Shown: positions 18,177-27,041 of the stretch, in pieces | Layout: each line of letters starts with the position of its first letter | How positions within the stretch are numbered: position 1 is the first letter of the stretch | Source of the DNA: Lachnospiraceae bacterium | Lineage (GTDB): Bacteria > Bacillota > Clostridia > Lachnospirales > Lachnospiraceae | Assembly (NCBI GenBank): GCA_009779895.1 | Contig: WRBB01000022.1 | Span: 1-45,639 of the forward strand | Reading direction: 5' to 3' | DNA: 45,639 bases | Notes under the pieces: model-generated | What the model was told of the DNA's origin: nothing | The model's database searches: none | What the model saw: the letters and a program-made list of their open reading frames with translations, nothing else | Position numbers and translations under genes: made by a program

Positions 18177-19220
18177 TTAACGAATCATCTCAAATGCCCG
18201 TTCCATTCCATCCATCACTTTTCGCAACATCTCTTCATTGGCGGTATACATCGCCTTTTTGTTAATCTTTTCCATAGATACCAAACCAAGTCCAAATAAC
18301 ACATTCATATGATGTGATGCTGTCGCCGGTGTAATACCAAGGTGTTTTGCTATCTCTAAATTGTAGCTTGGTGCTTTTCTTAAAAGCTTTAGAATTTCAA
18401 ATTTACTATTATCTCCCAGCACCTTCAAAATAGGAGCAATATCCTCCTGGGGTTCATTTAATTGATTTAAATATTTACATATTTCCGGATAACACAATCC
18501 CATATAAACTGTATTCTCGGCGCAAACAATACCACCTACTGTAGCCATGGCCGGACAAACTTCTATCTCCCCCTCCGGTAAAAAAGTGGCAACTTTACGA
18601 ATCTCTTCAATAAAAGTTTCCTCTTTCATGTTCATAAACTGGTCCAACAATATATCCACATCCTTTTTCATTGCATGGATTGCAAAATGAAAGGCATCCA
18701 AATTTTTATGAAGCACATTCAAATATTTCTCTACATATACCTTGGGTTTCTCAAAAACCAAGGTTATTTTCCAACATAATTCCGGACTTAATCCAACCTC
18801 ATTTTCATTCAGATAGGCTATGACTTGGGAAGCCGATGTGGGTGTCTGCTCAAATAATAACGCTTCCGCTAAAGCATCCCGAATATCCACTTCCAGAACA
18901 TCCGAAAGCCCATCTAACCATGTTGTATTTGCATGAAACAATAATCCAAAAATCAAATGTAACGAAGTTCCAAAAACCGCATCCTTGTTAGAAAAAAAGA
19001 AGCTGTCCTCCTCCGAAACCACTGCTTTTTCAGAAAAAGCTTCAAAATAACGCTCTGTCAAAAAATAGGCATCTTCCAAAAGCTTGCTCCCTTTCATACC
19101 ATATTCCAGAAGATTTTGATCGTATTTTTCTTTTGTATACATCTCCGGATTGCAATACATATTCAGCAATTCCATGGTTTCCCATATTTCATCAAGCTCC
19201 CTTGTAATCTTTAGTTTCAT
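18177..19220 (-). CDS. ArsR-type regulator with a long N-terminal domain
   Basis: A 347-aa protein. The last ~90 residues form an ArsR-type winged helix (APILKVLGDNSKFEILKLLRKAPSYNLEIAKHLGITPATASHHMNVLFGLGLV). The first ~250 residues are helical and not recognised; they may bind a ligand or the exporter substrate. No metal-site cysteine pair like that of the gene at 796 is seen in the winged helix. It lies 73 bases downstream of the ABC exporter gene on the same strand, with AAGGAG at its start and a strong terminator after it. The most likely job is control of the exporter, by inference from position. Confidence 0.75.
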   Translation of the reverse strand: MKLKITRELDEIWETMELLNMYCNPEMYTKEKYDQNLLEYGMKGSKLLEDAYFLTERYFEAFSEKAVVSEEDSFFFSNKDAVFGTSLHLIFGLLFHANTTWLDGLSDVLEVDIRDALAEALLFEQTPTSASQVIAYLNENEVGLSPELCWKITLVFEKPKVYVEKYLNVLHKNLDAFHFAIHAMKKDVDILLDQFMNMKEETFIEEIRKVATFLPEGEIEVCPAMATVGGIVCAENTVYMGLCYPEICKYLNQLNEPQEDIAPILKVLGDNSKFEILKLLRKAPSYNLEIAKHLGITPATASHHMNVLFGLGLVSMEKINKKAMYTANEEMLRKVMDGMERAFEMIR

Positions 19221-19240
19221 GGTATGCTCCTTTGATATCT

Positions 19241-19269
19241 TGGGCTGACATAGAACCTACGTCAGCCCA
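19241..19269 (-). other. Intercistronic hairpin between exporter and regulator
   Basis: TGGGCTGAC (19241-19249) and GTCAGCCCA (19261-19269) form a 9-bp perfect stem with an 11-base loop. On the minus strand no T-run follows, so it is not a standard terminator of the exporter gene. It could stabilise the exporter mRNA, partly attenuate the regulator gene, or be an operator. Confidence 0.55.
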
Positions 19270-19293
19270 TATTTTATGCACAGTATAACACAC

Positions 19294-20976
19294 TTATGCC
19301 GACAACGCCAAGAAGTTCGAGAATCTGCCGTCTTTTTCCAACAAAGCATCAAAATGTCCATGCTCCGCAATTGTACCATCTTCCATGTAAATAACTTCAT
19401 CATATTGACGCAATAAATCTCCATCCAAGGCATGGGTTATTGTAACCAAAGTCAAGTCTTGTCGCTCTAGCAAACGACTTTCAATATCCTTTGCTGTCTG
19501 ACGGTCAATGGCAGAGGTTCCTTCATCTAAAATCATCAACGGTTTCTTTTGGATCAAAGCTCTGGCAACGGCAATTCGCTGACGCTGACCACCTGAAAGG
19601 TTAGAGCCATTTTCACCCACTTCGGTTTGTAGGTTTTTCTCTTCATTCAAAAAGAGAGAGACTCCACTATCCACTACTGCATCCTGTAAATCAGCCTCAT
19701 CATAGGCTTTGTGCAAATGAATATTTTCAGCAATATTTTTATCAAACATATAAACATTTTGGTGGATCATGGATGAAAGTTTGCCCACACTCTCTTCGGA
19801 TAATCCTTGCATTTCCATATCATCATAAGTAATTTGTCCTTGATAATCTTCCAAGTATCCAAGCATCGCTTTGGTCAACGTGGTTTTTCCACAACCTGAT
19901 TTTCCAATTAAAACATACTTTTTATTTTTTTCAAAGGTAAAATTCACATCTTTTAAAACCGGCGTTTCTTGCTCCGGATAGGCAAATTCCAAATTGCTGA
20001 TGGTTAGAGCTTGATGAAACGCTGCGCTGTCACCACCTCTATCGGACTTCTCTTGATCTGTGAAACTTAATAAACGCGCAATCACAGGTTTGCTACCTTG
20101 AATCAACGGTGCCGCTTGGGAAATCATTTGTAATGGCATAGAAATATTGCCACTTGCTTGCACCAATGCCAGCAATGCACCACCTGACAAATTCCCTTGG
20201 ATGATCAAATACGCAGCAAGCATAATGGTTCCAATTTGTGCCATCAGTCCAAGCACCATAGAAACACTAGCCGTTAATCCTGCAATATAATCAAAAGAAA
20301 GCTGTGCCTTAAAAACACCCTTGTTCTGCTCATCAAAATCTTTCCTACTTTGCTTTTGCATTTGATAAGACTTAATCACTTCAAAACCGGAAAAAATATC
20401 TTTTAATCTAACCGTAAATAATGACAGGCGACCGGAAAGTTTTTCTTGCTTTTTCTGTACTTGTTTACCAAATAAAGAGGGTATCACAACCAAAAGAATC
20501 AAAGAAAATAATACAAAGCCTGCCACAATAGGACTTAAATAAAACATAATACCAATGGAAAAAATCGGTGTTATAATATTAAAAATCATTGTGAAAATTT
20601 GTGTAAAATAATTATCTTCTACTAACTTGATATCATTTGACAAAGCTGAAATATAATCGGCTGAATTTACAGAATTAAACTTGCTCATATTACGATTCAT
20701 AATACCTGTAAATACATCTTTTCGAATGTCCCGAATCATTTTCCCTGCTAACTTGGCACTTAAGACCTCCACCATATAACGGGAAAGCGCAAATAATGGT
20801 AAATAAATGGCACAAATAATCATAACACCTCGAAATCCACTCATATCCATCTCCAAGGCAACGTTTAAAGCGTCCCTTAAAATAAAAGCCGCATAGGCTG
20901 ACAAACCTGAAAGTATGATGTTTGTAATCATAACCAATACCAATAATCCTTTGTGTCGTAAAAAATACTTTTTCAT
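19294..20976 (-). CDS. ABC exporter half-transporter (membrane and ATPase fused)
   Basis: A 560-aa type-IV exporter half-molecule that probably works as a dimer. The membrane part has about six helices in residues 1-300. The ATPase has Walker A GKSGCGKTT (about 358-366), signature LSGGQRQR (from 460), Walker B LMILDEGTS and the H-loop ITHAL. Substrates of this family include peptides, drugs and lipids; none is indicated here. I chose the ATG at 20976 because GAGGAG lies five to six bases ahead. It is followed by the ArsR-type regulator, and a dyad in its promoter region may be the operator. Confidence 0.88.
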   Translation of the reverse strand: MKKYFLRHKGLLVLVMITNIILSGLSAYAAFILRDALNVALEMDMSGFRGVMIICAIYLPLFALSRYMVEVLSAKLAGKMIRDIRKDVFTGIMNRNMSKFNSVNSADYISALSNDIKLVEDNYFTQIFTMIFNIITPIFSIGIMFYLSPIVAGFVLFSLILLVVIPSLFGKQVQKKQEKLSGRLSLFTVRLKDIFSGFEVIKSYQMQKQSRKDFDEQNKGVFKAQLSFDYIAGLTASVSMVLGLMAQIGTIMLAAYLIIQGNLSGGALLALVQASGNISMPLQMISQAAPLIQGSKPVIARLLSFTDQEKSDRGGDSAAFHQALTISNLEFAYPEQETPVLKDVNFTFEKNKKYVLIGKSGCGKTTLTKAMLGYLEDYQGQITYDDMEMQGLSEESVGKLSSMIHQNVYMFDKNIAENIHLHKAYDEADLQDAVVDSGVSLFLNEEKNLQTEVGENGSNLSGGQRQRIAVARALIQKKPLMILDEGTSAIDRQTAKDIESRLLERQDLTLVTITHALDGDLLRQYDEVIYMEDGTIAEHGHFDALLEKDGRFSNFLALSA

Positions 20977-21027
20977 TTTTTCTCCTCGCATTTAAGTTTA
21001 TAATCATCTAATCATTTTTTATTTCGA

Positions 21028-21043
21028 TTAGATTTATATCTAA
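21028..21043. promoter_or_regulatory. Candidate operator of the exporter-regulator operon
   Basis: TTAGAT (21028-21033) and ATCTAA (21038-21043) form an inverted repeat with a 4-base centre, 52 bases upstream of the exporter start. Further ATCTAA half-sites lie at 21006 and 21097. This is the size of site expected for an ArsR-type dimer; assignment to the gene at 18177 is inference. Confidence 0.4.
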
Positions 21044-21196
21044 TATAACTTATGATTAGGTATTTGTCAACTATAAATTTTAAATGTTTTATGCACATCT
21101 AATTAAATTGGCCCTGATTTCTGTTTCACATCTTAAATCATAGAGGATTTTTAAAGAACATATCTGAATGAAACTATAAGAAACCATTAAGAAAAG

Positions 21197-22207
21197 TTAA
21201 ATCCTATTTTCTATTCTTCCCAGTTGCTCATTTACACCAACTATTATCTCTTCCTTTACGCCCTGCCAATGCATCGCCTCCCGCAAAGTCATGTTCTGCA
21301 CCATATCATCCACAGTGCCACTTCCTTGACTTTGCTCTCTTAAATAAGTGAGTATCGCCCTTGCCGCAGCATTCATTAACAAATGTCCTATGGTACAATC
21401 TACTGACAAAAACGCTTTGTAATTATCCGTCACATGTGGCTTACACACAGCTTCGTTTAATTTTCCTTCTCCAAATCCGCCAAACATATCTTGTAACCAA
21501 CCAATGCTATCTTCCACCCAATTTGGTATTCTGGAACAGATGTCTCTATTGTTATGATTCTGCACAGAAGCATCACAAGTAGAAAAACCATGAGGACCAA
21601 ATGCATAAATATGGCTTTCAAAGGCAATCTGGTACTTTGACAATGCTTTCATAAAATCAAGAGAATTGTCAATATGAACCAGACCGTCATCCCGTGTCGA
21701 AAATATAAAACAAGGACAAGTATATTGGTCTACCGCGTCCACCGTATCAGGTGCTGAAGCATTGCATCCCTTTACATCTTTGCCCATCACACCATATCCT
21801 AAAATCGCTGCATTGGGTTTGTTTTCTGCCATGGTTGCCGCTGCTGCCGCCAAATGACCACCGGCAGAAAAACCGATAACTGCAACCTTATCTTCATATA
21901 CATTCCATTCCTTTGCTTTTGCACGAATCAAACACATCGCCTGTTCATAATCCTCTAAAGGATTGGGCCATTGATTGTGTGCCTGAACCGAATAACGTAG
22001 TATAAATACCTGATACCCCGCCTTTAAATAAGGCATTGCCACAGGGTCTGCTTCTCTGTCAGAGCAAAACTGATAACCACCACCCGGTAATATCAAAATC
22101 GCCGGACGTTTTGGCACATACGAAAATTCTCCACCCACCGACTGCAAATAGATTGTTAATGTCACATTTCTGGATTTATTTAACGTAATGATTTCGCTTC
22201 GCATCAT
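21197..22207 (-). CDS. Alpha/beta hydrolase, acetyl-esterase-like, with C-terminal extension
   Basis: A 336-aa hydrolase. The oxyanion-hole region is ILPGGGYQFCSDREADP, the nucleophile is Ser in GFSAGGHLAA, the acid is probably Asp in STRDDGLVH, and the His is in FGPHGFS. This matches the acetyl-xylan/feruloyl esterase-like branch. The last ~80 residues, after the catalytic domain, form a helical add-on (FLSVDCTIGHLLMNAAARAIL ... GTVDDMVQNMTLREAMHW) like small domains I recall on the ends of carbohydrate-active enzymes of Lachnospiraceae and Paenibacillus; that comparison is from memory. It is the last gene of the carbohydrate operon. There is no signal peptide, so it acts in the cytoplasm, perhaps deacetylating imported sugars. 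Confidence 0.78.
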   Translation of the reverse strand: MMRSEIITLNKSRNVTLTIYLQSVGGEFSYVPKRPAILILPGGGYQFCSDREADPVAMPYLKAGYQVFILRYSVQAHNQWPNPLEDYEQAMCLIRAKAKEWNVYEDKVAVIGFSAGGHLAAAAATMAENKPNAAILGYGVMGKDVKGCNASAPDTVDAVDQYTCPCFIFSTRDDGLVHIDNSLDFMKALSKYQIAFESHIYAFGPHGFSTCDASVQNHNNRDICSRIPNWVEDSIGWLQDMFGGFGEGKLNEAVCKPHVTDNYKAFLSVDCTIGHLLMNAAARAILTYLREQSQGSGTVDDMVQNMTLREAMHWQGVKEEIIVGVNEQLGRIENRI

Positions 22208-22225
22208 CCCCTCCTATTTGGAATA

Positions 22226-23233
22226 TTATTTTACGATAAAACCTGCTTCATCCCAAAGATCATGCCAATCTTTGGCATCTTCCCACAAAAATACCTGCCC
22301 TTTGACCAAACGATTATTTTTCTCTAATGTAGCAATGATTTGCATTTCTTCTTCTGTGAGCGGATTCTCTGTCAAGCACTTCAAGTTGCTTATATATTCC
22401 TTTTCATGAATCGAAAACGGAATGGGAATTTGACCACGTTGATACGCCCATTTTATTGCGATCAAAGCCGGATGGACACCATGAGCTTTGGCAATCGCTT
22501 GCATTTCCGGCATTTGCAAATCAGCTACATCATCCTCAAAAATATCTCGCTCCGGTCTTTGCGGAGAACCCAAAGGCATAAAACCAATTGGTTGAATATG
22601 GTGGGCAACAAGATAATCAAATAATGCTTGTTGTTGAAAACAAGGGTGTATTTCCATCTCACAGGCACTTGGTGCAATTTTCAATAATGGTAACACCGCT
22701 TCTAATTTCGGAATGGTCATATTGGAAATACCGATATGGCGAACCTTTCCTGCCTCTACCAAAGCCTCCATTTGTCTATAGGTATTAACAAATTGCTCTA
22801 CTGAAAAGGGCTTTGAATCCGGATTGCGTGCATCCCCATCACAGCCCGGTGCATGGTAATTGGGAAATGGCCAATGAATGAAAAACATATCTAGATAATC
22901 ACATTGCAAATCTACAATACTTTTATCACAAGATTCCTCTACACGCTCATGCATATCATTCCATACCTTTGACATAATAAAAAGTTCTTTGCGCTCTACA
23001 ACCTCTTCTTGAAAAGCACCGGCAAACACTGCACCAATCAAATCTTCATTGCCATAACAAGCAGCACAATCAAACATACGATAACCACAACGAATGGCAC
23101 CGGCTACAGCAGCAGATACCTGCTCCGGGCTAAAACGGTCTGAGCCAAAGGTTCCCATTCCCACACAAGGAATTTCTTCCCCTGTATGAAGTTTTATTTT
23201 TGGTACGTCTTTCGGATTTATCCATGTTGTCAT
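22226..23233 (-). CDS. Aldo/keto reductase
   Basis: A 335-aa TIM-barrel NAD(P)H oxidoreductase. The catalytic Asp and Tyr lie in RMFDCAACYGNEDLIG, the Lys in FIMSKVWND, and the His in MFFIHWPFP. The extra loop after the His (NYHAPGCDGDARNPDSKPF) is unusual compared with the second aldo/keto reductase in the window. I chose the ATG at 23233 because GGAGG lies nine bases ahead. It starts five bases after the dehydrogenase stop. In this operon it probably reduces a sugar or keto-sugar intermediate; the substrate is inferred from context only. Confidence 0.85.
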   Translation of the reverse strand: MTTWINPKDVPKIKLHTGEEIPCVGMGTFGSDRFSPEQVSAAVAGAIRCGYRMFDCAACYGNEDLIGAVFAGAFQEEVVERKELFIMSKVWNDMHERVEESCDKSIVDLQCDYLDMFFIHWPFPNYHAPGCDGDARNPDSKPFSVEQFVNTYRQMEALVEAGKVRHIGISNMTIPKLEAVLPLLKIAPSACEMEIHPCFQQQALFDYLVAHHIQPIGFMPLGSPQRPERDIFEDDVADLQMPEMQAIAKAHGVHPALIAIKWAYQRGQIPIPFSIHEKEYISNLKCLTENPLTEEEMQIIATLEKNNRLVKGQVFLWEDAKDWHDLWDEAGFIVK

Positions 23234-23237
23234 TTCC

Positions 23238-24293
23238 TTATTCCTCCTCATTGATTAATATAACTTTTCCCTTCACCAAACCAGGTTCTTTTAACATTTG
23301 AAAAGCCGCACCGGCTTGACACATAGGCATTTTTTTGAAAATCAGACGTGAATCAAATTTTAACTGGCCGGTGGCAAAATAATGCGCCGTCAGCTCCCAC
23401 TCCTTACCGGGGAACGGACTACTATAAGACATCCAAGACCCTGTTAATTGAAATTCTTTTCGATTCATACTTTCCCACTGGGCAGGGGTAAATGTAAGGT
23501 TCTCATGGGGTGTTCCAATCAAGCATACTTTCGCTTTATTTCCGGCCAATGCAAAGGCCATTTTCATCGTTGCCACTTGCCCGGCTGTTTCAAACACATA
23601 AGCAAAACCCTTGCCACCGGTAATTGCTTGTACTTTGTCCGGATAAGCATCGTCGCCGGTATTGACCACTTCATCAGCACCTAAATCTTTGGCCAAAGCC
23701 AATCTTTCATCATCAATATCAAACACAACCACTTTTTTGGATCCAAAGATTTTTGCCCACTGCATGGTAAACAAACCAATGGTACCACCACCTAATATGG
23801 CTACGTCTCCACCACCTTGATACGCATTTAAAAATAATCCATGCAAAGCAACGGTAGAAGGCTCAAACATTGCACCTTGTTCATAAGAAATACTTTTATC
23901 AAACACCACTGCATTTTGCTCCGGCAAAACAAGATACTGGGCATTACTTCCTTGTTTGCGAGAGCCAATAAAGCTATAATCCTTGCAAAGGGCATAGTTG
24001 CCGGTCGTACAAGCATCACATTTCAAACAGGGCAACAACGGTGCACCCGTCACTCTATCACCAACCTTTACTTTCCTCACATTGGTTCCGATTTCCACCA
24101 CATCCCCGGAAAACTCATGCCCCAATACGATGGGATAAAAATGTACGCCGTTATTTAAAACCCGCGGAATATCCGAACCACAAATCCCTGAAGCCATCAC
24201 CTTTACTTTCACATCATTTTCGCCAACAATCGGCTCTTCCCAATCTATATATTGCACATCTTCATTTGCACATACCACTGCTGCTTTCATCAT
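23238..24293 (-). CDS. Zinc-dependent polyol dehydrogenase (galactitol-1-phosphate dehydrogenase-like)
   Basis: A 351-aa medium-chain dehydrogenase. The catalytic zinc ligands are Cys in GICGSD and His/Glu in GHEF. The structural zinc site is a four-Cys cluster in CLKCDACTTGNYALC. The NAD site is ILGGGTIGLFTMQW, followed by VVVFDIDDERL, whose acidic residue favours NAD over NADP. The overall form resembles GatD and sorbitol dehydrogenases. The start overlaps the kinase stop. Two ATGs lie in a row (24293, 24290) and the second has the better distance from AGGAAGG. It would oxidise a polyol, or sugar phosphate, to the ketose used by the kinase. Confidence 0.85.
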   Translation of the reverse strand: MMKAAVVCANEDVQYIDWEEPIVGENDVKVKVMASGICGSDIPRVLNNGVHFYPIVLGHEFSGDVVEIGTNVRKVKVGDRVTGAPLLPCLKCDACTTGNYALCKDYSFIGSRKQGSNAQYLVLPEQNAVVFDKSISYEQGAMFEPSTVALHGLFLNAYQGGGDVAILGGGTIGLFTMQWAKIFGSKKVVVFDIDDERLALAKDLGADEVVNTGDDAYPDKVQAITGGKGFAYVFETAGQVATMKMAFALAGNKAKVCLIGTPHENLTFTPAQWESMNRKEFQLTGSWMSYSSPFPGKEWELTAHYFATGQLKFDSRLIFKKMPMCQAGAAFQMLKEPGLVKGKVILINEEE

Positions 24294-25813
24294 CTGCCTT
24301 CCTTTCCATTTGTCATCATAACTTTTAGGTTTCGATATAGTTCTAAATATATTTTATAATTATATGCATAAGTCCCTTGATTTTCTAGATTCGGTGTGTG
24401 CCGCCTTTTTTCAATCACAGTCAACGCAACCGCTTCTTTAAAACTAGAATACATACCGGTTCCGACCCCTGCCAAAATCACTGCCCCTAACGTTGTTGCC
24501 GTATCCGAAGAGGGCACTACGATGGGCACATTGCATATATCAGACTTTATCTGGGTCCAAAGCAATGAGTTCGCCGCTCCACCCATGGCGCGAAGTATCT
24601 TTACTTCTGCACCGGCTTCCTTGGCCACATCTAAATTATGCTTTAAAGCAAACGCAACACCCTCCATCGCCGCCCGGATAAAATGACCTTTGGTTTTATT
24701 AAAATCCAAACCATAATAAACACCTTTGGCATGGGGATTCCATATGGGGGAACGCTCTCCTGCCATATAAGGTAAAAATGTCAAACCATCACTACCCACC
24801 GGTACGGCTCCTGCCAAATCATTGAATCGTGCAAGAGAACTTTTCCCAAGTTTTTTCCCTTCTTCCCTTTCATAAGCACCAAATTCTTTTTCCAACCAAC
24901 GCATCACACCACCACCTCCGGTGGTGCCACCTTGCAACAACCAATGCCCGGGAATGGCATGATACCCTAAAATCAAGCGAGGATCTGCAATATATTCGTC
25001 CATACAAATGCTCATACCACCGGCTTGCCCACCTTGCTCCTGGGTTTCACCAACATCAATCACACCGGCACCCAAAGTACCACAAGCAGCATCCAAAGCT
25101 CCCGCAACCACAGGGATTCCCGGTGCCAGACCGGATTCTTTTGCAGCCTTTTCATGGACTTCTCCCACCACTGCATGACTAGGAACAAGCTCCGGCAAAA
25201 AAGCAAAAGGGATACCTAATTTACGGCACATCTCTTCATCCCAACGACCGGTACGCATATTAAAACAGTGCACACCATAACCCTGAGACATATCATGGGT
25301 AATGGCCCCTGTCAAACGATAAGCAATAAAACTATTGGCCTGTAATATTTTGTAAATACGCGGATAAAGTTTTGGCAGATTTCTTTCATACCAAAGAATT
25401 TTTGCAGTGGTATAAGTAGGCTGTAAAGAATTACCCGTCAATTGAAAAATATCATCCGCACCAATTTTTGCATTTAACTCTGTGCAAATGTCTTGGCATC
25501 TCGTATCTAACCAAATCGGTGTATTTGCCAATACATTTCCTTTATCATCAATGGGAATCGCAGACCAACTTTGTCCATCAATCCCAATCCCTTGTATGTC
25601 CGAAGGACTGACATTTCCCCTTGCAAAAAGCTCCTTTGTTGCCTTGCAAATGGCCATCCACCAATCCTCCGGATTTTGCTCCACCCAACCGGGATAAGGA
25701 TAGTAAATCGGATAATCCGCATTTGCCGCCTCTACCACCTTGCCGTTACGATCAAAAACAGCAACCTTGCAGGCACTTGTACCTGCATCTATACCTAACA
25801 AATACTTCTTCAT
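24290..25813 (-). CDS. xylB: FGGY-family carbohydrate kinase, xylulokinase-like
   Basis: A 507-aa two-domain sugar kinase. The phosphate-1 region is LLGIDAGTSACKVAVFD, and the substrate region is GIGIDGQSWSAIPID. The second-domain nucleotide loop is GGTTGGGGVMRW, and the adenosine motif is RAMGGAANSLLWTQIKSDICNVPIVV. Xylulokinase is the best call; other FGGY kinases for ribulose or rarer ketoses remain possible. The ATG overlaps the LacI stop (ATGA) and the stop overlaps the dehydrogenase start, so three proteins are translationally coupled. The length is normal. Confidence 0.85.
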   Translation of the reverse strand: MKKYLLGIDAGTSACKVAVFDRNGKVVEAANADYPIYYPYPGWVEQNPEDWWMAICKATKELFARGNVSPSDIQGIGIDGQSWSAIPIDDKGNVLANTPIWLDTRCQDICTELNAKIGADDIFQLTGNSLQPTYTTAKILWYERNLPKLYPRIYKILQANSFIAYRLTGAITHDMSQGYGVHCFNMRTGRWDEEMCRKLGIPFAFLPELVPSHAVVGEVHEKAAKESGLAPGIPVVAGALDAACGTLGAGVIDVGETQEQGGQAGGMSICMDEYIADPRLILGYHAIPGHWLLQGGTTGGGGVMRWLEKEFGAYEREEGKKLGKSSLARFNDLAGAVPVGSDGLTFLPYMAGERSPIWNPHAKGVYYGLDFNKTKGHFIRAAMEGVAFALKHNLDVAKEAGAEVKILRAMGGAANSLLWTQIKSDICNVPIVVPSSDTATTLGAVILAGVGTGMYSSFKEAVALTVIEKRRHTPNLENQGTYAYNYKIYLELYRNLKVMMTNGKEGR

Positions 25814-26808
25814 TTGCGAATGCTCCTTCCTTCTTTTAAATATGTGGGTAAAATCACTGTTTCACATGTTTGTTCTCCTGCATGCTCTAAATAACTTAAA
25901 AGGATACGGGAAACTTCTTCCGCAATTTCTTTCAAAGGCTGTATCACAACACTCAAACTTGGGTTACTGGCCTTGGCAAATTCTAAGTTATCAAATCCAA
26001 TCAAAGAAAGTTGCTCCGGTATTTTAATCTCCTGCTCATTGAGTTCAATCATAGCACCTACCGTCATCTCATAATTTGCCACAAATACAGCATCTAAATC
26101 CGCATTGTTTTGAAGCAACTCTTTCATGGCACGTGCACCACCTGTGATGGTATAATCCCCACAAGCAAAATATTTTTTATCAAACGAATACTTATATTTT
26201 GCAAGTGCTTTTTGGTAACCTTTATATCTTTCTTGTGCAGTGTAGATATCGGTAGGTCCACCTATCATACCAATATTTTTGTGTCCGCTCTGAATAAAAC
26301 GAAGCACTGCATCATAAGCAGCACCTTGGTTGTCTACTAAAACTTGTGCACAAGGAATATGTTCTAACCGGCGGTCAATCACCACAACCGGTTTACCTGC
26401 TGCAAGTACCTGTTTTAAAAGCTTTCCTGTTTTTTCAGTCGGCATAATAATAATACCATCTACCCGACGCTGCAAAAGAAACTCTATGACATCCGCTTCC
26501 CGTTTTTCATCTGTGCGACAATCACAAATCATCGTAGCATAACCATGGGTGCGCAGATTATCTGTAACCTCACTGATAATCCGTGCACAAAATGTATTAT
26601 CCAATTCCGGTATAATAACACCTATATTTTTACTACGATTGGTTTTCAAACCCCGTGCCATTTCATTCACCGCAAAATCTAGCTCCGCGATGGCCGCTTC
26701 AATTTTTAAGCGATTCTTTTCCCGAACACTACCACCGTTTAAGTATGATGAAATGGTAGCTAATCCCAGACCTGTTTTTTGCGCAATATCTTTTATCGTA
26801 GCCGCCAT
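25810..26808 (-). CDS. LacI-family transcriptional regulator
   Basis: A 332-aa repressor with an N-terminal helix-turn-helix and hinge (TIKDIAQKTGLGLATISSYLNGG; FAVNEMARGLKTNRSKNIGVIIP) and a periplasmic-binding-protein-like sugar domain. GGGAG stands eight bases ahead of the ATG. It is the first gene of the operon it is likely to control, and a 20-bp palindrome overlaps its predicted transcription start, so it should repress itself and the kinase, dehydrogenase, reductase and esterase together. The inducer is unknown, probably a pentose, polyol or phosphate. Confidence 0.9.
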   Translation of the reverse strand: MAATIKDIAQKTGLGLATISSYLNGGSVREKNRLKIEAAIAELDFAVNEMARGLKTNRSKNIGVIIPELDNTFCARIISEVTDNLRTHGYATMICDCRTDEKREADVIEFLLQRRVDGIIIMPTEKTGKLLKQVLAAGKPVVVIDRRLEHIPCAQVLVDNQGAAYDAVLRFIQSGHKNIGMIGGPTDIYTAQERYKGYQKALAKYKYSFDKKYFACGDYTITGGARAMKELLQNNADLDAVFVANYEMTVGAMIELNEQEIKIPEQLSLIGFDNLEFAKASNPSLSVVIQPLKEIAEEVSRILLSYLEHAGEQTCETVILPTYLKEGRSIRK

Positions 26809-26846
26809 CGGAAAAACTCCCTTACTTTTATGGTGATTTACAGTTG

Positions 26847-26866
26847 AATCCGAAACGTTTCGGATT
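26847..26866. promoter_or_regulatory. LacI-type operator
   Basis: AATCCGAAACGTTTCGGATT is a 20-bp perfect palindrome with a central CG, the hallmark of LacI-family operators. It lies 39 bases upstream of the LacI start and immediately downstream of the predicted -10 box, so a bound repressor would block initiation. Confidence 0.9.
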
Positions 26867-26875
26867 TATAAAACA

Positions 26876-26904
26876 ACTATACGTGAAAATGTGTTTTTTG
26901 TCAA
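26876..26904 (-). promoter_or_regulatory. Sigma-A promoter of the LacI-kinase operon
   Basis: On the minus strand a perfect -35 TTGACA (26904-26899) is followed by a 17-base spacer and -10 TATAGT (26881-26876). The LacI-type palindrome follows within ten bases. Confidence 0.85.
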
Positions 26905-26931
26905 GTATTACTACTGTAATGTATAAAAAAA

Positions 26932-27013
26932 TCACACGGAATGAAAATTGGAAATTGCACGGAATGAAAATCAGAAATTGCACGGGATGAAATTGACAAA
27001 TCACACGGGATGA
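26932..27013. repeat. Four 23-bp direct repeats upstream of the DUF4143-type ATPase gene
   Basis: The core CACGGRATGA occurs at 26935, 26958, 26981 and 27004, an exact 23-base period. Cores 1 and 2 read CACGGAATGA; 3 and 4 read CACGGGATGA. The joining bases are also similar (AAAATYRGAAATTG). The fourth copy lies between the -35 and -10 boxes of the ATPase promoter. There are no variable spacers, so it is an operator or iteron array rather than a CRISPR. Confidence 0.85.
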
Positions 27014-27021
27014 CTTATGCT
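26993..27021 (+). promoter_or_regulatory. Sigma-A promoter of the DUF4143-type ATPase gene
   Basis: TTGACA (26993-26998), a 17-base spacer and TATGCT (27016-27021). The expected start of transcription is about 14 bases before the GTG start codon, so the leader is very short. Repeat copy 4 fills the spacer. Confidence 0.75.
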
Positions 27022-27041
27022 ATACCCATGGAGGTATTACC

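Noticed and set aside
26932-27013. CRISPR array
   Set aside because: The repeats are contiguous with only degenerate joining bases and no variable spacers; the same holds for 18003-18118. No cas genes are present.
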